This document shows positions 18,501 through 27,260 of a DNA stretch of 64,000 nucleotides, in pieces (positions within the stretch are counted from its first letter, which is position 1; each line of letters opens with the position of its first letter). Both the position numbers and the translations under genes were made by a program. The stretch lies in the NCBI GenBank assembly GCA_965237595.1, contig CBDEFY010000007.1:868001-932000 (forward strand). Reading direction: 5' to 3'. The notes beneath the pieces are model-generated. The model did no database searches. It had not been told where the DNA came from and saw nothing but the letters and a program-made list of their open reading frames with translations. This stretch comes from UBA9611 sp965237595. GTDB lineage: Bacteria; Chloroflexota; Dehalococcoidia; Lucifugimonadales; UBA3495.

Positions 18501-19890
18501 CTAGCCAGGTGCCAGCCGAAGCCGGCTGATCCGTTCTAGTATCCCGGTCAGCATTTCCCTGGTTGCCAGCACCTCGGCAAGCTGAAACACCAGCCTCCTT
18601 GCGTGGCGTACCAGTCGCCCACCCGTCTTGATCAGCCTGGTCTGAAGACTGGTCAGAGTCCAGTGCTTCATATCCTCCGGCAACACCAGCCTTCTCATAA
18701 AGTTGCCCAGGTTGTAAGTCAGGACGAACAGCCATAGTCTCACCTGGTTGGCCACGAACTTGTGGCAGGAAAGCCGGGTCCAGTTCAGGGCGTACTTGCC
18801 CTCCTTGATCCACTGCTCCGCCGTGCCACGGCCATTGTAAAAGCGGACTATTCCTTTGGGTGGATAGCTCAGGTTGGTCACGATGAAACCAACCCTGGGA
18901 AATAGCTCCCCCTGATGCCACTCTACTTTAGCCACCACTCGCCTGGGCAAGTGCCAACTCTGGGCCTGATAGGCAAAGTCATGGTAGGAGACGCTAGGCT
19001 CCCGGGATGGCCATTCGGTAGGACGCTCCAGCAAGGGTTGGATCTGCTCCTGAATTACCTGATTGGCGGGAAGCCGGATGGCGTACCCGATCTTTCCTTG
19101 TTCCAGATACTCGTATAGCTCCGGCTTGGCAAAAGCAGCGTCACCCCGGAACAGCAACCGCAGTCCTTTCTTCTGGTATCCTTTCACCACCGGCTCAAGG
19201 AGTTCCTGCCAGCCATCGGCACTATGCACGTTTCCGGGTCGTAGCGTCGCTCCTTCGCAATCCCCAAACTGGTTGAACAGAAAGAGGGGATGATAGCAGA
19301 CACACTCGAAGTGCCCGTTGTAGGCGGCTCCTTCCTGCTGACCATGCACTGGACTCTCCGAACTGTCCATGTCCAGAATCACTCGCCGGTGTGGAGTGTG
19401 AGCCATGGCCAGCTCCACCCACTGGGGATTCATCAGGGCCAGCCCCTTTAGGTTGTCCTCTTGAGTCAGAGTCTCCGTCTCAAAACGGCTCATGGTGTTG
19501 GTTCTGGCGGCGTTGCGGTCTGAGCCTTGCCAGCCCACGACAACTCTCATGGCTGGGTCTTGGGAAAGACGTTCTGCATCGTTGGTATCATCGTAGTCGG
19601 CCAAGCGGCTGTAGATGGACTGGCGGAGCAGAGGGACCAGGTGGTGGCGGATGTTGCGGCCGGTACGGCTTTCCTGGAGATAGTCGGAGGCTATGGGGGT
19701 AAGGTCCAGGGCGTCATCCAGTTCTCGGAATGCCAGCAGTCCGGCGTCGGAGGTGATGGTAAGGTCCAGGGCGTCATCCAGTTCTCGGAATGCCAGCAGT
19801 CCGGCCGGAGGTGATGGTGGCACCATGTAACTCCAGCCGGATTTGGGGATTGAATTGGAGCCGAAGAGAGGCCTTTTCGCGGTCACCCAT
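18501..19890 (-). pseudogene. IS1380-family transposase, N-terminus damaged
   Basis: Closely similar to the intact transposase at 27803-29134 from ASDYLQESRTGRNIRHHL onward, with RVILDMDSSESPVHG carrying catalytic-type acidic residues and FNQFGDCEGATLRPGN. The original start (MGDREKASLRLQ, near 19890) is out of frame: a 2-base loss after ATITS and a 60-base tandem duplication (19700-19805) lie between it and the rest. Translation from the normal start would fail, so this copy is probably inactive. Confidence 0.75.
19700..19805. repeat. Direct tandem duplication, period 60 bp
   Basis: The 46 bases starting TAAGGTCCAGGGCG at 19700 recur exactly at 19760. The duplication encodes LLAFRELDDALDLT twice in the damaged IS1380 transposase. 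Confidence 0.85.
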
Positions 19891-20083
19891 CGGGTGCCTC
19901 CAATGTCGGTACGCAAGTTATCTGAAATAGCCAACTTATTGCATGTATTATATCTGAAATACGGCTAAGAGATTCATGTAACGACTAGAAAAACAAGAAA
20001 GTTGCCTGTTTACCGCATCACTTGTTTGAGCCAAATGGGGAATACGGGGTAAGACTAAAGACGAAAGAATCACGCGATTTGTT

Positions 20084-20119
20084 CCCTGACCAATCGCGGA
20101 TAGGGTCCTCACAGCGGCA
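20084..20119 (-). repeat. Remnant of a DUF4349-type gene
   Basis: About 36 bases (CCCTGACCAATCGCGGATAG onward) match 14949-14985 in the DUF4349 lipoprotein gene with two mismatches. They encode AVRTLSAIGQG on the minus strand, just before the membrane anchor in the intact protein. It lies next to the right end of IS1380 copy A. The rest of the paralogue is gone. The following 450 bases (to 20589) show no gene I can support. Confidence 0.45.
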
Positions 20120-20589
20120 TCCGCCCGCAGCAGGGAGGAGGCCATGTTGGAATGACTTCAGGCGAGAGAATTAGCCAACTCCACGATGTTGCCCGACCTG
20201 GGGAGCTACGCAAGGGCCTACGGCTAGTAGACGATCTCCAGACCGATCCGCCGATCTTCACCGGCCGTACGTCGAGCAACACGCCCAGCGCAAACGACGG
20301 CCGTAGCTCCTCGCACTCAAGGACGACGGCTCGCGGTCCTAGTCGGATACCAAGAGGACCGGGGTTATCTGCACAGGGTGTCAGTAGAGCGTCGTTTCCG
20401 GACTTCCTTTGGAAATTACAAACCTTAGAACTGGTGGTCGCGTTGTAGGGCGCTGCATATGCCGGCGCACGCCGATTAACCGATATTCGCAATGAGCGAC
20501 GCCCCAGGGACGGGCGAGCAGCGGGAGGGCATTGTTAAAAGTTCTTGAAAACAGGTCCGCGGCCGACGTCTCCCGCTTCGTCATCCGGA

Positions 20590-20982
20590 CTAGACTATGG
20601 AGTCCCGGTCAACCAGCGTTTCGGCCCTGGTGCGGTCGTCGGCGGATAGGGCGACGGTGGTGTAGCCGTGGTGGCGGGCCAAGATATGTAGGCTTTGTAT
20701 GTTGACGCCGGTGTCCTTGAACCTCTGCGCGACTTTAGCAAGGGCTCCAGGCTCGTCGGGGAGTTGGAGGATTAGCGCGTCGTCGGTGACCACCTTGAAA
20801 CCGGCGTCGGTTAGCGCTCGTAGAGCAGCGTCATTGTCGTCGGTCGTCAGGGTAACGACGCCGTTTTCCCCGGGGCCTTGAGCGGTCATAGTCTCGATAT
20901 TGATGTCGTTATCAGCCATTACGCGGCTGATATCCGCAATGACCCCCACTTCGTTGTTGGCTATGATGATGATTCGGTTCAT
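20590..20982 (-). CDS. Double ACT-domain protein
   Basis: A 130-residue protein made of two ACT domains. The first (residues 1-65) has the EVGVIADISRVMADNDINIE signature; the second (about 68-130) has DEPGALAKVAQRFKDTGVNI. ACT domains bind amino acids and control metabolic enzymes. The gene starts 29 bases after the histidine decarboxylase on the same strand, so the two are probably cotranscribed. It may sense histidine or a related amino acid; this last step is inference. Confidence 0.8.
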   Translation of the reverse strand: MNRIIIIANNEVGVIADISRVMADNDINIETMTAQGPGENGVVTLTTDDNDAALRALTDAGFKVVTDDALILQLPDEPGALAKVAQRFKDTGVNIQSLHILARHHGYTTVALSADDRTRAETLVDRDSIV

Positions 20983-21011
20983 CCAGCGGTCCTCCTCGGG
21001 CCTGCTTCCGG

Positions 21012-22127
21012 CTAATTTTGCTTGAGACAGTCGTCAACTACCGCATCGATGGTCTCGCGGGTGACGTGGGGCATTGTGATGACGTGGGCGATGTCGCCGT
21101 AGGGAGCGAGTTGCCACTTGCGGACTACTTCCGCCGCCGGTTTCGGGAGTACTACGGTGACCGAGTTTTTATTGCGCCATGCGGGGATGCCGTTGTCATT
21201 GAAGCGGTGGACGGCATAGTCAGCAACCTCGAGGCATTCCCTGACCATGTTCCTGAACCCTTCCAGCCCGCAGCTTTCGAAGGCGTACCACAGCATGAGG
21301 GGCGTCAGGGCGTTGCGCGACCCCGTAAGCGTAGTATCCAGTACGCCCACGTACTCGATGGACCGCGCGATACGCGCTACGTGCTTGCGCCGGGTCAGTG
21401 CGACGCCGCAGGGCATCGGCGAGCCGATCATTTTATGCCCGCTAATGGCGACGCTGTCGAATCCGAAGTCAAACCCGAAGGGCTGCGGCTCTTCCACGAA
21501 TGGCAGGATCATACCGCTGAGGGCGGCGTCGGCGTGAAGGTAGGATTGGGTAATCGCCAGGTCGTCCAGGATGGCGCGCACCTTCGCCACGTCATCCACG
21601 GCGCCCTTCATAGTGGTGCCTATGTTCGCCACGAAGACGACCGGCGCGTCCCGATTGATTCGGATGGTCTCGTAGAGGTCATCGTAGTCGATCTCGCCGT
21701 GATCTTGACTCCTTATCATAATATTGCGCGCTTTCAGCACGCTCAATATCTTGACAACGCTGTAGTGGGTGTCCTGGGAAAAGTAGACCACGCCGTCGGG
21801 GAAGAGCTCCCGCCCCAGGTACAGGCCGTACATATTGCCCTCGGTCCCGCCGGAGGTGACGTAGCCCCATGCCTCCTCCCGGGCCAAGCGCATCATGTCA
21901 GCGAAATGCCCGATGACTTCGCGCTCTATCTCGTGGGTGTTGCTGCGGAAATTGCTGTCGTGAAAAGGGTCTCCGACGTTGTTGGCGCAATATTGCAGAA
22001 AGGGGAGCAGTTCGGAGTAGTCGAAGTTTTGATTGCAGGGATAGCCTACCTGATGTTGACTCAACGATTCAAAGTCGCGCAGCAGAGCCCCCAGACGCGC
22101 CTGGGCTTTCTCACCTGGACTGTTCAT
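21012..22127 (-). CDS. hdc: Histidine decarboxylase, PLP-dependent
   Basis: A 371-residue group II decarboxylase that should convert histidine to histamine and CO2. The PLP lysine is K232 in SGHKMIGSPMPCG, the position known from Gram-negative histidine decarboxylases. YVTSGGTEGNMYGLYLGREL, FVANIGTTMKGAVDDV, SYLHADAALSGMILPFVE and AWRNKNSVTVVLP also match that family closely. Length is standard (about 378). A related aminotransferase-fold decarboxylase of other specificity is possible but the motif match favours histidine. It heads a likely two-gene operon with the double-ACT protein. Confidence 0.85.
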   Translation of the reverse strand: MNSPGEKAQARLGALLRDFESLSQHQVGYPCNQNFDYSELLPFLQYCANNVGDPFHDSNFRSNTHEIEREVIGHFADMMRLAREEAWGYVTSGGTEGNMYGLYLGRELFPDGVVYFSQDTHYSVVKILSVLKARNIMIRSQDHGEIDYDDLYETIRINRDAPVVFVANIGTTMKGAVDDVAKVRAILDDLAITQSYLHADAALSGMILPFVEEPQPFGFDFGFDSVAISGHKMIGSPMPCGVALTRRKHVARIARSIEYVGVLDTTLTGSRNALTPLMLWYAFESCGLEGFRNMVRECLEVADYAVHRFNDNGIPAWRNKNSVTVVLPKPAAEVVRKWQLAPYGDIAHVITMPHVTRETIDAVVDDCLKQN

Positions 22128-22811
22128 TACGCCTCGCCCCCCGGAAAAGCTTGACTCATTGTGAATTTGCTCCTTCTCCTATGCCGCATGACAGCCCGGT
22201 TATAACCAAGAAAGCCGGGCACAAGTTGTTCTCGATCCCTCGCCAGTTCATCCAAGGCCCCTTGTTCCCCCTTCGTGAGGCGCACCCATTCCGCTGGCTG
22301 GTACATAGGTTGGCGGGGGTTCTACTCATTGCGAAAAAAGATCAAAGCCGACGAGGCGAAACTCGTCGCTGAAACCGGATGGAACCTGCCACTCTGAATC
22401 AACTGGAATTGTGAAGGTGGTTCCGGTGCTCGCCGGAGGCTCAACATCGGTAGGGCCTCTACAGGCGACGACAATCAGGACGACGATGAACGTTGCTATC
22501 GATGGTTTAATTCAGTACATGCACGAGCACCACTACATATGTAACAGACATTAGGCTCCTAGAGAAGAGGTCCCTCTAGTACCGTTTCAATTTGATTCTA
22601 TTGGATAGACATGTTTGAGCTTACTGCGAGCGTCCTGGGTGGAGAACCGCCAAGCTATGATGGCGGCGGCCTCGTTGCGCTCACGTTGGAGGGCCGCGAT
22701 CTCCCGTCTCAGCAACGCTTCATCGCCGACCCGGCGGTTCAAACACTGCCGCCAACCTGCCCAGCAGCACCTTCTCATCGCCCGCAGCGATGTCGAGGCC
22801 GGCGCCAATCG
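22128..22811. other. Region with no intact gene; small hairpin
   Basis: Nothing convincing is coded between the decarboxylase start and the membrane-protein remnant. CGACGAG/CTCGTCG at 22349-22368 forms a 7-bp stem with a GCGAAA loop. The minus strand from about 22590 to 22811 contains pieces (RVGDEALLRREIAALQRER) that may be the out-of-frame continuation of the neighbouring sensor remnant. Confidence 0.35.
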
Positions 22812-23195
22812 TCAGGGGGACGTGAAGGCCACGACAAACAGCGCGAGAGCCGGATAGTAGGCCACGAAGACGTAGCTGTCGAACCCGGGCCCGACGGAGA
22901 TGCTGGACGTGGCCAGGGCGATGTCCAGGGCGCTGAGGAGCAGCATCCACCGCCACGTGACCGGCCTGTTCGTCAGGAGCCGGAAGTGGACCAGGCCATT
23001 GAGCGCCACCAGCGGGACCATCAGGAGCACGTACAACCAGACGTCGGGGTACGAGAAGCCCGGCCGGTAGGCTATCTCGAAGGCCGAGACCAATGCGCTG
23101 AACCAGCGACCCCAGACCGAAACCCTCGCGGCATAGGGCACAACATTGGTCTCGGTCCATATCGCCGGCGAAAACCGCTTCGCCATGGCTCCCAT
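22812..23195 (-). pseudogene. Membrane sensor (histidine-kinase N-terminus-like) remnant
   Basis: From about 23195 the minus strand encodes an amphipathic start followed by at least three hydrophobic helices (YPDVWLYVLLMVPLVALNG, WRWMLLLSALDIALATS, YVFVAYYPALALFVVAF). This is like the membrane sensor half of some bacterial histidine kinases. The frame stops near 22812, and only short out-of-frame coiled-coil-like sequence follows; no HisKA or ATPase domain is present. An IS3-family element is inserted 180 bases upstream of its start. Family assignment is tentative. Confidence 0.45.
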
Positions 23196-23463
23196 GTCAG
23201 CCCTGGGCAAGTTCAGGCTCCCGGTCCAGAGTGACAGGCTTGGATTCGCTTTCACCATCCCGCAATGAATACATCCGCCTATACCCGCGGTTTTTCCGGC
23301 GTTTATTACTGACAATTTACATCAATTGCCCAACTGCTATGAGAACACAATGTACCGATATGACTAGGAAAAGTGAGGTGGACCCGGAAATTCGGACAGG
23401 TGGTTAAGTGAGAGTTCTGCTCCTAAAATAGCCACAGCTGTTGCTGTGAGGGAGGAGTGGGAC

Positions 23464-23748
23464 ATGTCAAAAGAGCGGAGGAAGCACAGCCCAACATTCA
23501 AGGCCAAGGTGGCCCTGGAAGCGGTGAAGGGTGAAGAGACGGTGGCCCAACTGGCCGCCCGCTACGAGGTCCATCCCGGGCAGATCCAGGCCTGGAAGAA
23601 GTCCTTGTTGGAAGGAGCGGTCGGCGTCTTTGGTGGGAACCAAGACAAACGCCAGAAGAGCGATGCGGTCCTTGTTGCCCGGCTCTATCAGCAGATCGGC
23701 CAACTGAAGGTTGAGCGGGATTTCTTGGCGGAGAGGCTCGGTCCATGA
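23464..23748 (+). CDS. IS3-family transposase OrfA (second type)
   Basis: A 94-residue protein (MSKERRKHSPTFKAKVALEA) with the IS3 helix-turn-helix (ETVAQLAARYEVHPGQIQAW) and a short coiled coil (LYQQIGQLKVERDFLAERL). ATG 23464 has GGGAGGAG upstream. Its stop overlaps the OrfB start (ATGA, 23745). It binds the element ends as part of the transposase. Confidence 0.9.
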   Translation: MSKERRKHSPTFKAKVALEAVKGEETVAQLAARYEVHPGQIQAWKKSLLEGAVGVFGGNQDKRQKSDAVLVARLYQQIGQLKVERDFLAERLGP

Positions 23749-24689
23749 GCCGGGAGCGGCGGCGGGAGATGGTGGACCGGCGGCACCCAGCCTTGTCCAC
23801 AGTGAGACAGTGCGCCTTACTGAGCATCAGCAGGTCCAGCCTAAACTACCGGCGCAAGGGGACTTGCTTGGAGAACCTGACCGTGATGAAGGCGATGGAC
23901 CACCAGTACCTAAGTACCCCCTTCTACGGGTCGCGGCGCATGAGGGTCTGGCTGGGCACTCAAGGTCACAGGGTGAACCGGAAGCGGGTCCAGCGTCTGA
24001 TGCGGACCATGGGACTACGTGCCATCTACCGGTGGCCCCGGACCAGCAAGCCGGGGCCAGGGCACAAGGTGTATCCCTGCCTCCTGAGCGGCATGGAGAT
24101 CACCAGACCAAATCAGGTGTGGGCCGCCGACATCACCTACATCCCCATGGCCAAGGGTTTCTTATACCTGGTGGCCATCATGGATTGGTACACGCGGTAC
24201 GTGGTGGCCTGGCGTCTTTCCAACACCTTGGATGCTGATTTCTGTGTCGAGACATTGGAGGAAGCGCTTGGCAAGGGGAAGCCAGAGGTCTTCAACACCG
24301 ACCAGGGCAGCCAGTTCACCGGCGAAGCCTTCACCGGTCTCCTAGAGCAGCACGGAGTGAGAATCAGCATGGACGGGAAGGGACGCTACACCGACAACAT
24401 CTTGTTGGAGCGGCTGTGGCGCACGGTTAAGTACGAGGAGGTCTACCTGAAGGCCTACTCCAACGGGCGAGAAGCCAAGGCCGGGCTTGACGCATACTTC
24501 AGCTTCTACAACAACCAAAGACCCCACCAGGCCTTGGGCTACCGGACACCGGCTGAGGTGTTCAAAGGAGACTTGGCGCCATCAGATGAACGGTCAATCA
24601 ATGGGAAACGGACACCAAGCAGAGCATTCTCAGACCTTGGAAAGACGGCGGAACTCTCACTTAGTTTTGCACCAAACCTGTCCAACTAA
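23745..24689 (+). CDS. IS3-family transposase OrfB (second type), intact
   Basis: A 314-residue DDE integrase-type transposase. It has an HTH_21 region (STPFYGSRRMRVWLGTQGH) and the catalytic triad in WAADITYIPM (D), FNTDQGSQFTG (D) and NILLERLWRT (E). The C-terminal YFSFYNNQRPHQALGYRTP is the usual end of the core. All key residues are present, so this copy could be active. It moves the 1330-bp element by a circular intermediate, as known for IS3. Confidence 0.9.
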   Translation: MSRERRREMVDRRHPALSTVRQCALLSISRSSLNYRRKGTCLENLTVMKAMDHQYLSTPFYGSRRMRVWLGTQGHRVNRKRVQRLMRTMGLRAIYRWPRTSKPGPGHKVYPCLLSGMEITRPNQVWAADITYIPMAKGFLYLVAIMDWYTRYVVAWRLSNTLDADFCVETLEEALGKGKPEVFNTDQGSQFTGEAFTGLLEQHGVRISMDGKGRYTDNILLERLWRTVKYEEVYLKAYSNGREAKAGLDAYFSFYNNQRPHQALGYRTPAEVFKGDLAPSDERSINGKRTPSRAFSDLGKTAELSLSFAPNLSN

Positions 24690-24705
24690 TTGGGTCCACC
24701 TCAGT

Positions 24706-24846
24706 ACCAGGTGGACGTGTATCTACGGATCCGACGGGCGGTGATGGTGGATGGGATGAGCATCCGGGAGGTCTCCCGGGTGTTCGGGTTGCACCGGGAC
24801 ACGGTGCGCAAGATTCTGGCCTACTCAGCGCCGCCGGGCTACATCC
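24706..24846 (+). pseudogene. IS21 IstA N-terminal fragment
   Basis: About 47 codons: YQVDVYLRIRRAVMVDGMS, IREVSRVFGLHRDTVRKIL, and SAPPGY. This is the helix-turn-helix start of an IS21 transposase. It begins two bases after the right end of the IS3-family element and ends in the truncated IS1595 gene. Only a scar remains. Confidence 0.65.
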
Positions 24847-25555
24847 CGTCAACGAACTCCTTGGCCGAGTGGTTGACGGCCTTATGCGGGCGCCTCAACC
24901 CCACGTAGGCCGATGCTTCGTCCGTGTAGACGATGGTGTCGGCTAACGTATGCTGATGCACGAATCCTTGGAGCGTAGACCTGTCCACGGACTCTACCGG
25001 CATGGCGGTTATCTGGTTAGTCTTCCGGTCCTTCATCCCCACGACGGCCGCCTTGCCAACCGTCCCGCGAGTGTGGAGCTTCTTGCCCTTGTGCTTGTTG
25101 GTTTCCTTGCCCCCGATAAAGGTTTCATCGGCTTCGACGGGCCCATTGAACAGAGGATCACCGCCCTGCATGGCCTTGCGGATACGGTGGAGCATGTGCC
25201 AAGCGTTCTTTTGAGCAATCCCCAGGTCGCGGTGAAGCTTCATGCTCGATACGCCCTTGAGGTTTGTAGTCACGAGGTAGATCGCAATGGCCCACTTGCG
25301 CATCGGCAGGTTGGAGCCCTGCATGAGCGTACCGAGCTTGACGCTGAAGTAGGAGCGACAATCGGAGCACCAGTAGGGCATGGGAGTAGCGTTCGGAACT
25401 TCGCTCGTCTTGATGCTGCCACACTTGGCGCAGGCCCGGCCATTAGGCCAACGGGTTTGCTCGAACCACTTGCGGGCCGAATCCTCGTCGGGGAACATGT
25501 CAAACAGTTGTACAAGGCTGATTCCGATTCTGTGGGACTTCCCAGGGCCTGCCAT
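24839..25555 (-). pseudogene. IS1595-family transposase, C-terminus missing
   Basis: From ATG 25555, 238 residues match IS1595 transposases. There is a zinc-ribbon (CAKCGS and WCSDC), then the ISXO2-like domain with the first catalytic aspartate/glutamate (VEADETFIGGK) and the second (VYTDEASAY). The frame ends at HSAKEFVDGM where it meets the IS21 fragment. The final part with the last catalytic residue (usually ...ESFWALLKRG) is absent, so it is inactive. Confidence 0.8.
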
Positions 25556-25734
25556 AATCGTTTCTCCTTGCCCGTTGTTTCTCTAGTTCAATCATAGCTG
25601 ATTACGCCTGTTTTGTCAAGTATTAGTTATAATCCCCTTAACTGCCATCGTCAAATTTCATAGTCAGGCCCGTCGTCATGATCCTCCGGGTCTCCGAAGT
25701 CTTCAAACTCTCATCCGCTAGTTCAACGCGAATA

Positions 25735-26277
25735 CTAACCGTCAACCAAGTTTTCGATCGCCTGGGGCGCCGCTATACAGGCCCGTTCCAATAGCTCTCC
25801 ATTGGTCAAGCATACGATTGGATGCTCGATGATTGCCAAGCCGTAGTCGCGGTTGCCCCGCATGCGGGACATGGCCCGGGCCTGACTAACGAAGGGCCGA
25901 GTGGTCAGAACCACCGAGGGCACACCCAGCAGCTCGGTCTCCATTGCGTCGTGCACACTGCACGCGGTGCAGGACCCTCATTCGGCAGTGGCGTGAATCA
26001 CCGCGTCGCACTTAGCCGCGAACTCCTTCAGGGCATCGGAACTGGCGGGCCACTGGTGGCTGCCCTTGTTGTATTCCATGATGCCTTTGATGTCGTAGCG
26101 CTCTTTGATCGTGGCGGCAATCATCCGCAACAACTCTTCCGAGTGAGGCTTGTTGTTGGAAAGCAAGCCCAGGGTTTTTCCGTTCAAGGTAGGAGGGCGG
26201 GGCGCCAAGAGCGCCGGGCCGTGATCGTTCTCGTCTCGCGGGTCCAGGGTTACCAACATCTTCTCAGGGGTTGCCAT
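25735..26277 (-). CDS. UGSC-family protein, candidate selenoprotein (TGA read as Sec)
   Basis: Read through one in-frame TGA (25978-25980), the frame from ATG 26277 gives 180 residues. The TGA falls exactly in HATAE-U-GSCTACSVHDAME, the defining U-G-S-C motif of this family, in which selenocysteine or another residue is known at that place. Upstream are TLGLLSNNKPHSEELLRMIA and YNKGSHQWPAS; downstream GVPSVVLTTRPF. A hairpin with a G-containing small loop begins 11-12 bases after the TGA. The start overlaps, with an 8-base gap, the end of the partner gene (26285). The biochemical role is unknown; a redox role is inferred. Without Sec insertion the product would be a 99-residue stub. Confidence 0.75.
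25947..25977 (-). promoter_or_regulatory. Bacterial SECIS-like hairpin of the UGSC gene
   Basis: On the minus strand, directly after the TGA, CGCGTGCA (25966-25959, using one bulged A on the other side) pairs with TGCACGACG. The loop is GTG (25958-25956), 19 bases after the TGA. Bacterial SECIS elements have a short stem, a small loop with an early G, and this spacing. Pairing is seen; function is inferred. Confidence 0.55.
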
Positions 26278-26284
26278 ATTCGCA

Positions 26285-26557
26285 TCAGCTCCCAACGTCG
26301 ATTTTTCGAGTCACCGGCCGACTGCTGCCCCAGGAAGGAATAACGTCGATAAAGGCCCCGGCGGAGCCCCCGGCGGCAACGACAGTAATCCGGCCGGGGT
26401 CGGCCACGCAACCAACAAGCTGCTCTTGGTCGGTAAAGTTTTCTGGATGTTCCACGCGCCGCCAGGCGATCCATTCCCTGGCAGGTAGCCGGGCCTTTTC
26501 CCAGAGAAACTCTTGTACTTGCTGCCTGGACCAGCCGGCTTCGGCCACGTATTGCAT
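26285..26557 (-). pseudogene. C-terminal part of the UGSC partner protein (GLPIVPPT family)
   Basis: This 90-codon frame (MQYVAEAGWSRQQVQEFLWE ... SRPVTRKID) has no start of its own. It continues exactly the sequence interrupted at 29293: ...VVLSPEVMQ joins to ...YVAEAGW. The partner gene therefore lay immediately upstream of the UGSC gene and was split by the 2.7-kb insertion. C-terminal residues ITVVAAGGSAGAFIDVIPSW look like a conserved strand-turn. Function unknown. Confidence 0.65.
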
Positions 26558-26751
26558 TAGTATTCCTCATACACGCCGTCAACCATCCCATCGAGCGTAC
26601 CAAACCATCTGTCGGCGTGGTGAACTGGCGTTCGATGGGCAGCGGAGGTGGCTTTCACCACGTTTGCACTCCCTTCGAACTCCTCCAGGCACGCACCTCT
26701 GATGACCTCAAGGATATTCGCTACCCTGGTGCTGGATGAAGCCCGGCGATA

Positions 26752-26866
26752 CGCCCCAACACTTGCCGGAATATCTCCCGGGACACTGCCACTTCGGCAA
26801 GTTGAAACACCAACCTCCTGGCATGCCGCATCAGACGTCCACCCATCTTGATGAGCTTGGTCTGAA
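26752..26866 (-). pseudogene. IS1380 transposase C-terminal fragment (diverged)
   Basis: The minus strand encodes QTKLIKMGGRLMRHARRLVF and QLAEVAVSRE, clearly related to the C-terminus of the transposases at 18501 and 27803 but more diverged. Similarity ends at about 26866, where redoxin sequence starts on the other strand. No intact frame. Confidence 0.65.
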
Positions 26867-26868
26867 CC

Positions 26869-27210
26869 TTTATCCTCTATTTCTTTGCCACCTGGTGACC
26901 CCACTGCCGCGCCGAGTTACGGACGCTGCATGAGTTGACAAGCCAGTTCGGTGACGTGGCAGTTGTGGCTGTGGGCACCGACCCCAACGAGGGGTTGGAG
27001 AAGATCAGATCATATAGAGATTCGCAAGGGTATACCTTCCCAATGGCCGTGACCGCCTCGGATACCATCCGTTCCTACCGAGTAACAAGCCAGTCAACGA
27101 AAATCGCCATAGATAGAAACGGAGTCGTCCGAGTACGGTCCGGCTTCGGTACCCAGGGCAAGGGGTGGTGGCGGGACTTGTTCACGAAGCTGAATCAGGA
27201 CTCCAGCTAG
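26869..27210 (+). pseudogene. Redoxin (TlpA/AhpC-like) with W-(TGA)-PHC active site, N-terminus lost
   Basis: The frame reads LYFFATW, TGA (26896-26898), PHCRAELRTLHEL, then GDVAVVAVGTDPNEG, GYTFPMAV and KIAIDRNGVVRVRSGF, ending at TAG 27210. This is a thioredoxin-fold thiol-disulfide oxidoreductase. In relatives the active site is WCxxC; here the first cysteine codon is TGA, as in redoxin selenoproteins (U-x-x-C). A stable hairpin follows the TGA. The N-terminal strand and start are missing, replaced by the IS1380 fragment, so the gene as it stands is a relic. It was probably a functional selenoprotein before capture. Confidence 0.7.
26905..26930 (+). promoter_or_regulatory. Bacterial SECIS-like hairpin in the redoxin remnant
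   Basis: TGC-C-GCGCCG (26905-26914) pairs with CGG-A-CGC-T-GCA (26920-26930) around the loop AGTTA: nine pairs with one bulge and one mismatch. The loop starts 16 bases after the TGA and has G at its second position, matching the known form of bacterial SECIS elements. Confidence 0.55.
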
Positions 27211-27260
27211 ACCCCAGGGGGCTACGCTTCTAGGGATACCTGGATGTTGCGCCGAGGTGG

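Larger units (their letters stand above)
18315..20048 (-). mobile_element. IS1380-family element, copy A (defective)
   Basis: Homologous over its length to copy B (about 27617-29292), including both non-coding flanks. The right end ...GGGGAATACGGG aligns with ...GGGAAATATGGG of copy B. The left boundary is approximate. Its transposase gene is damaged at the 5' end. Confidence 0.7.
23374..24703 (+). mobile_element. IS3-family element (second type), copy 1 (1330 bp)
   Basis: The ends are TGAGGTGGACCC (23374) and GGGTCCACCTCA (to 24703), a perfect 12-bp inverted repeat. The same 1330-bp element is at 49737-51066 in the same orientation. The flanks (AAG and GTA) show no target duplication, unlike the other copy. 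This suggests that DNA next to its right end was lost, where an IS21 fragment now begins two bases away. Confidence 0.9.

Noticed and set aside
21018..22154. A 378-codon plus-strand frame opposite histidine decarboxylase
   Set aside because: It is antisense to a strongly conserved enzyme and has no protein-like features.
26557..26904. A 115-codon frame on the minus strand over the IS1380 fragment
   Set aside because: The real, diverged transposase reading is in another frame (QTKLIKMGGRLMRH); this frame is a shadow.
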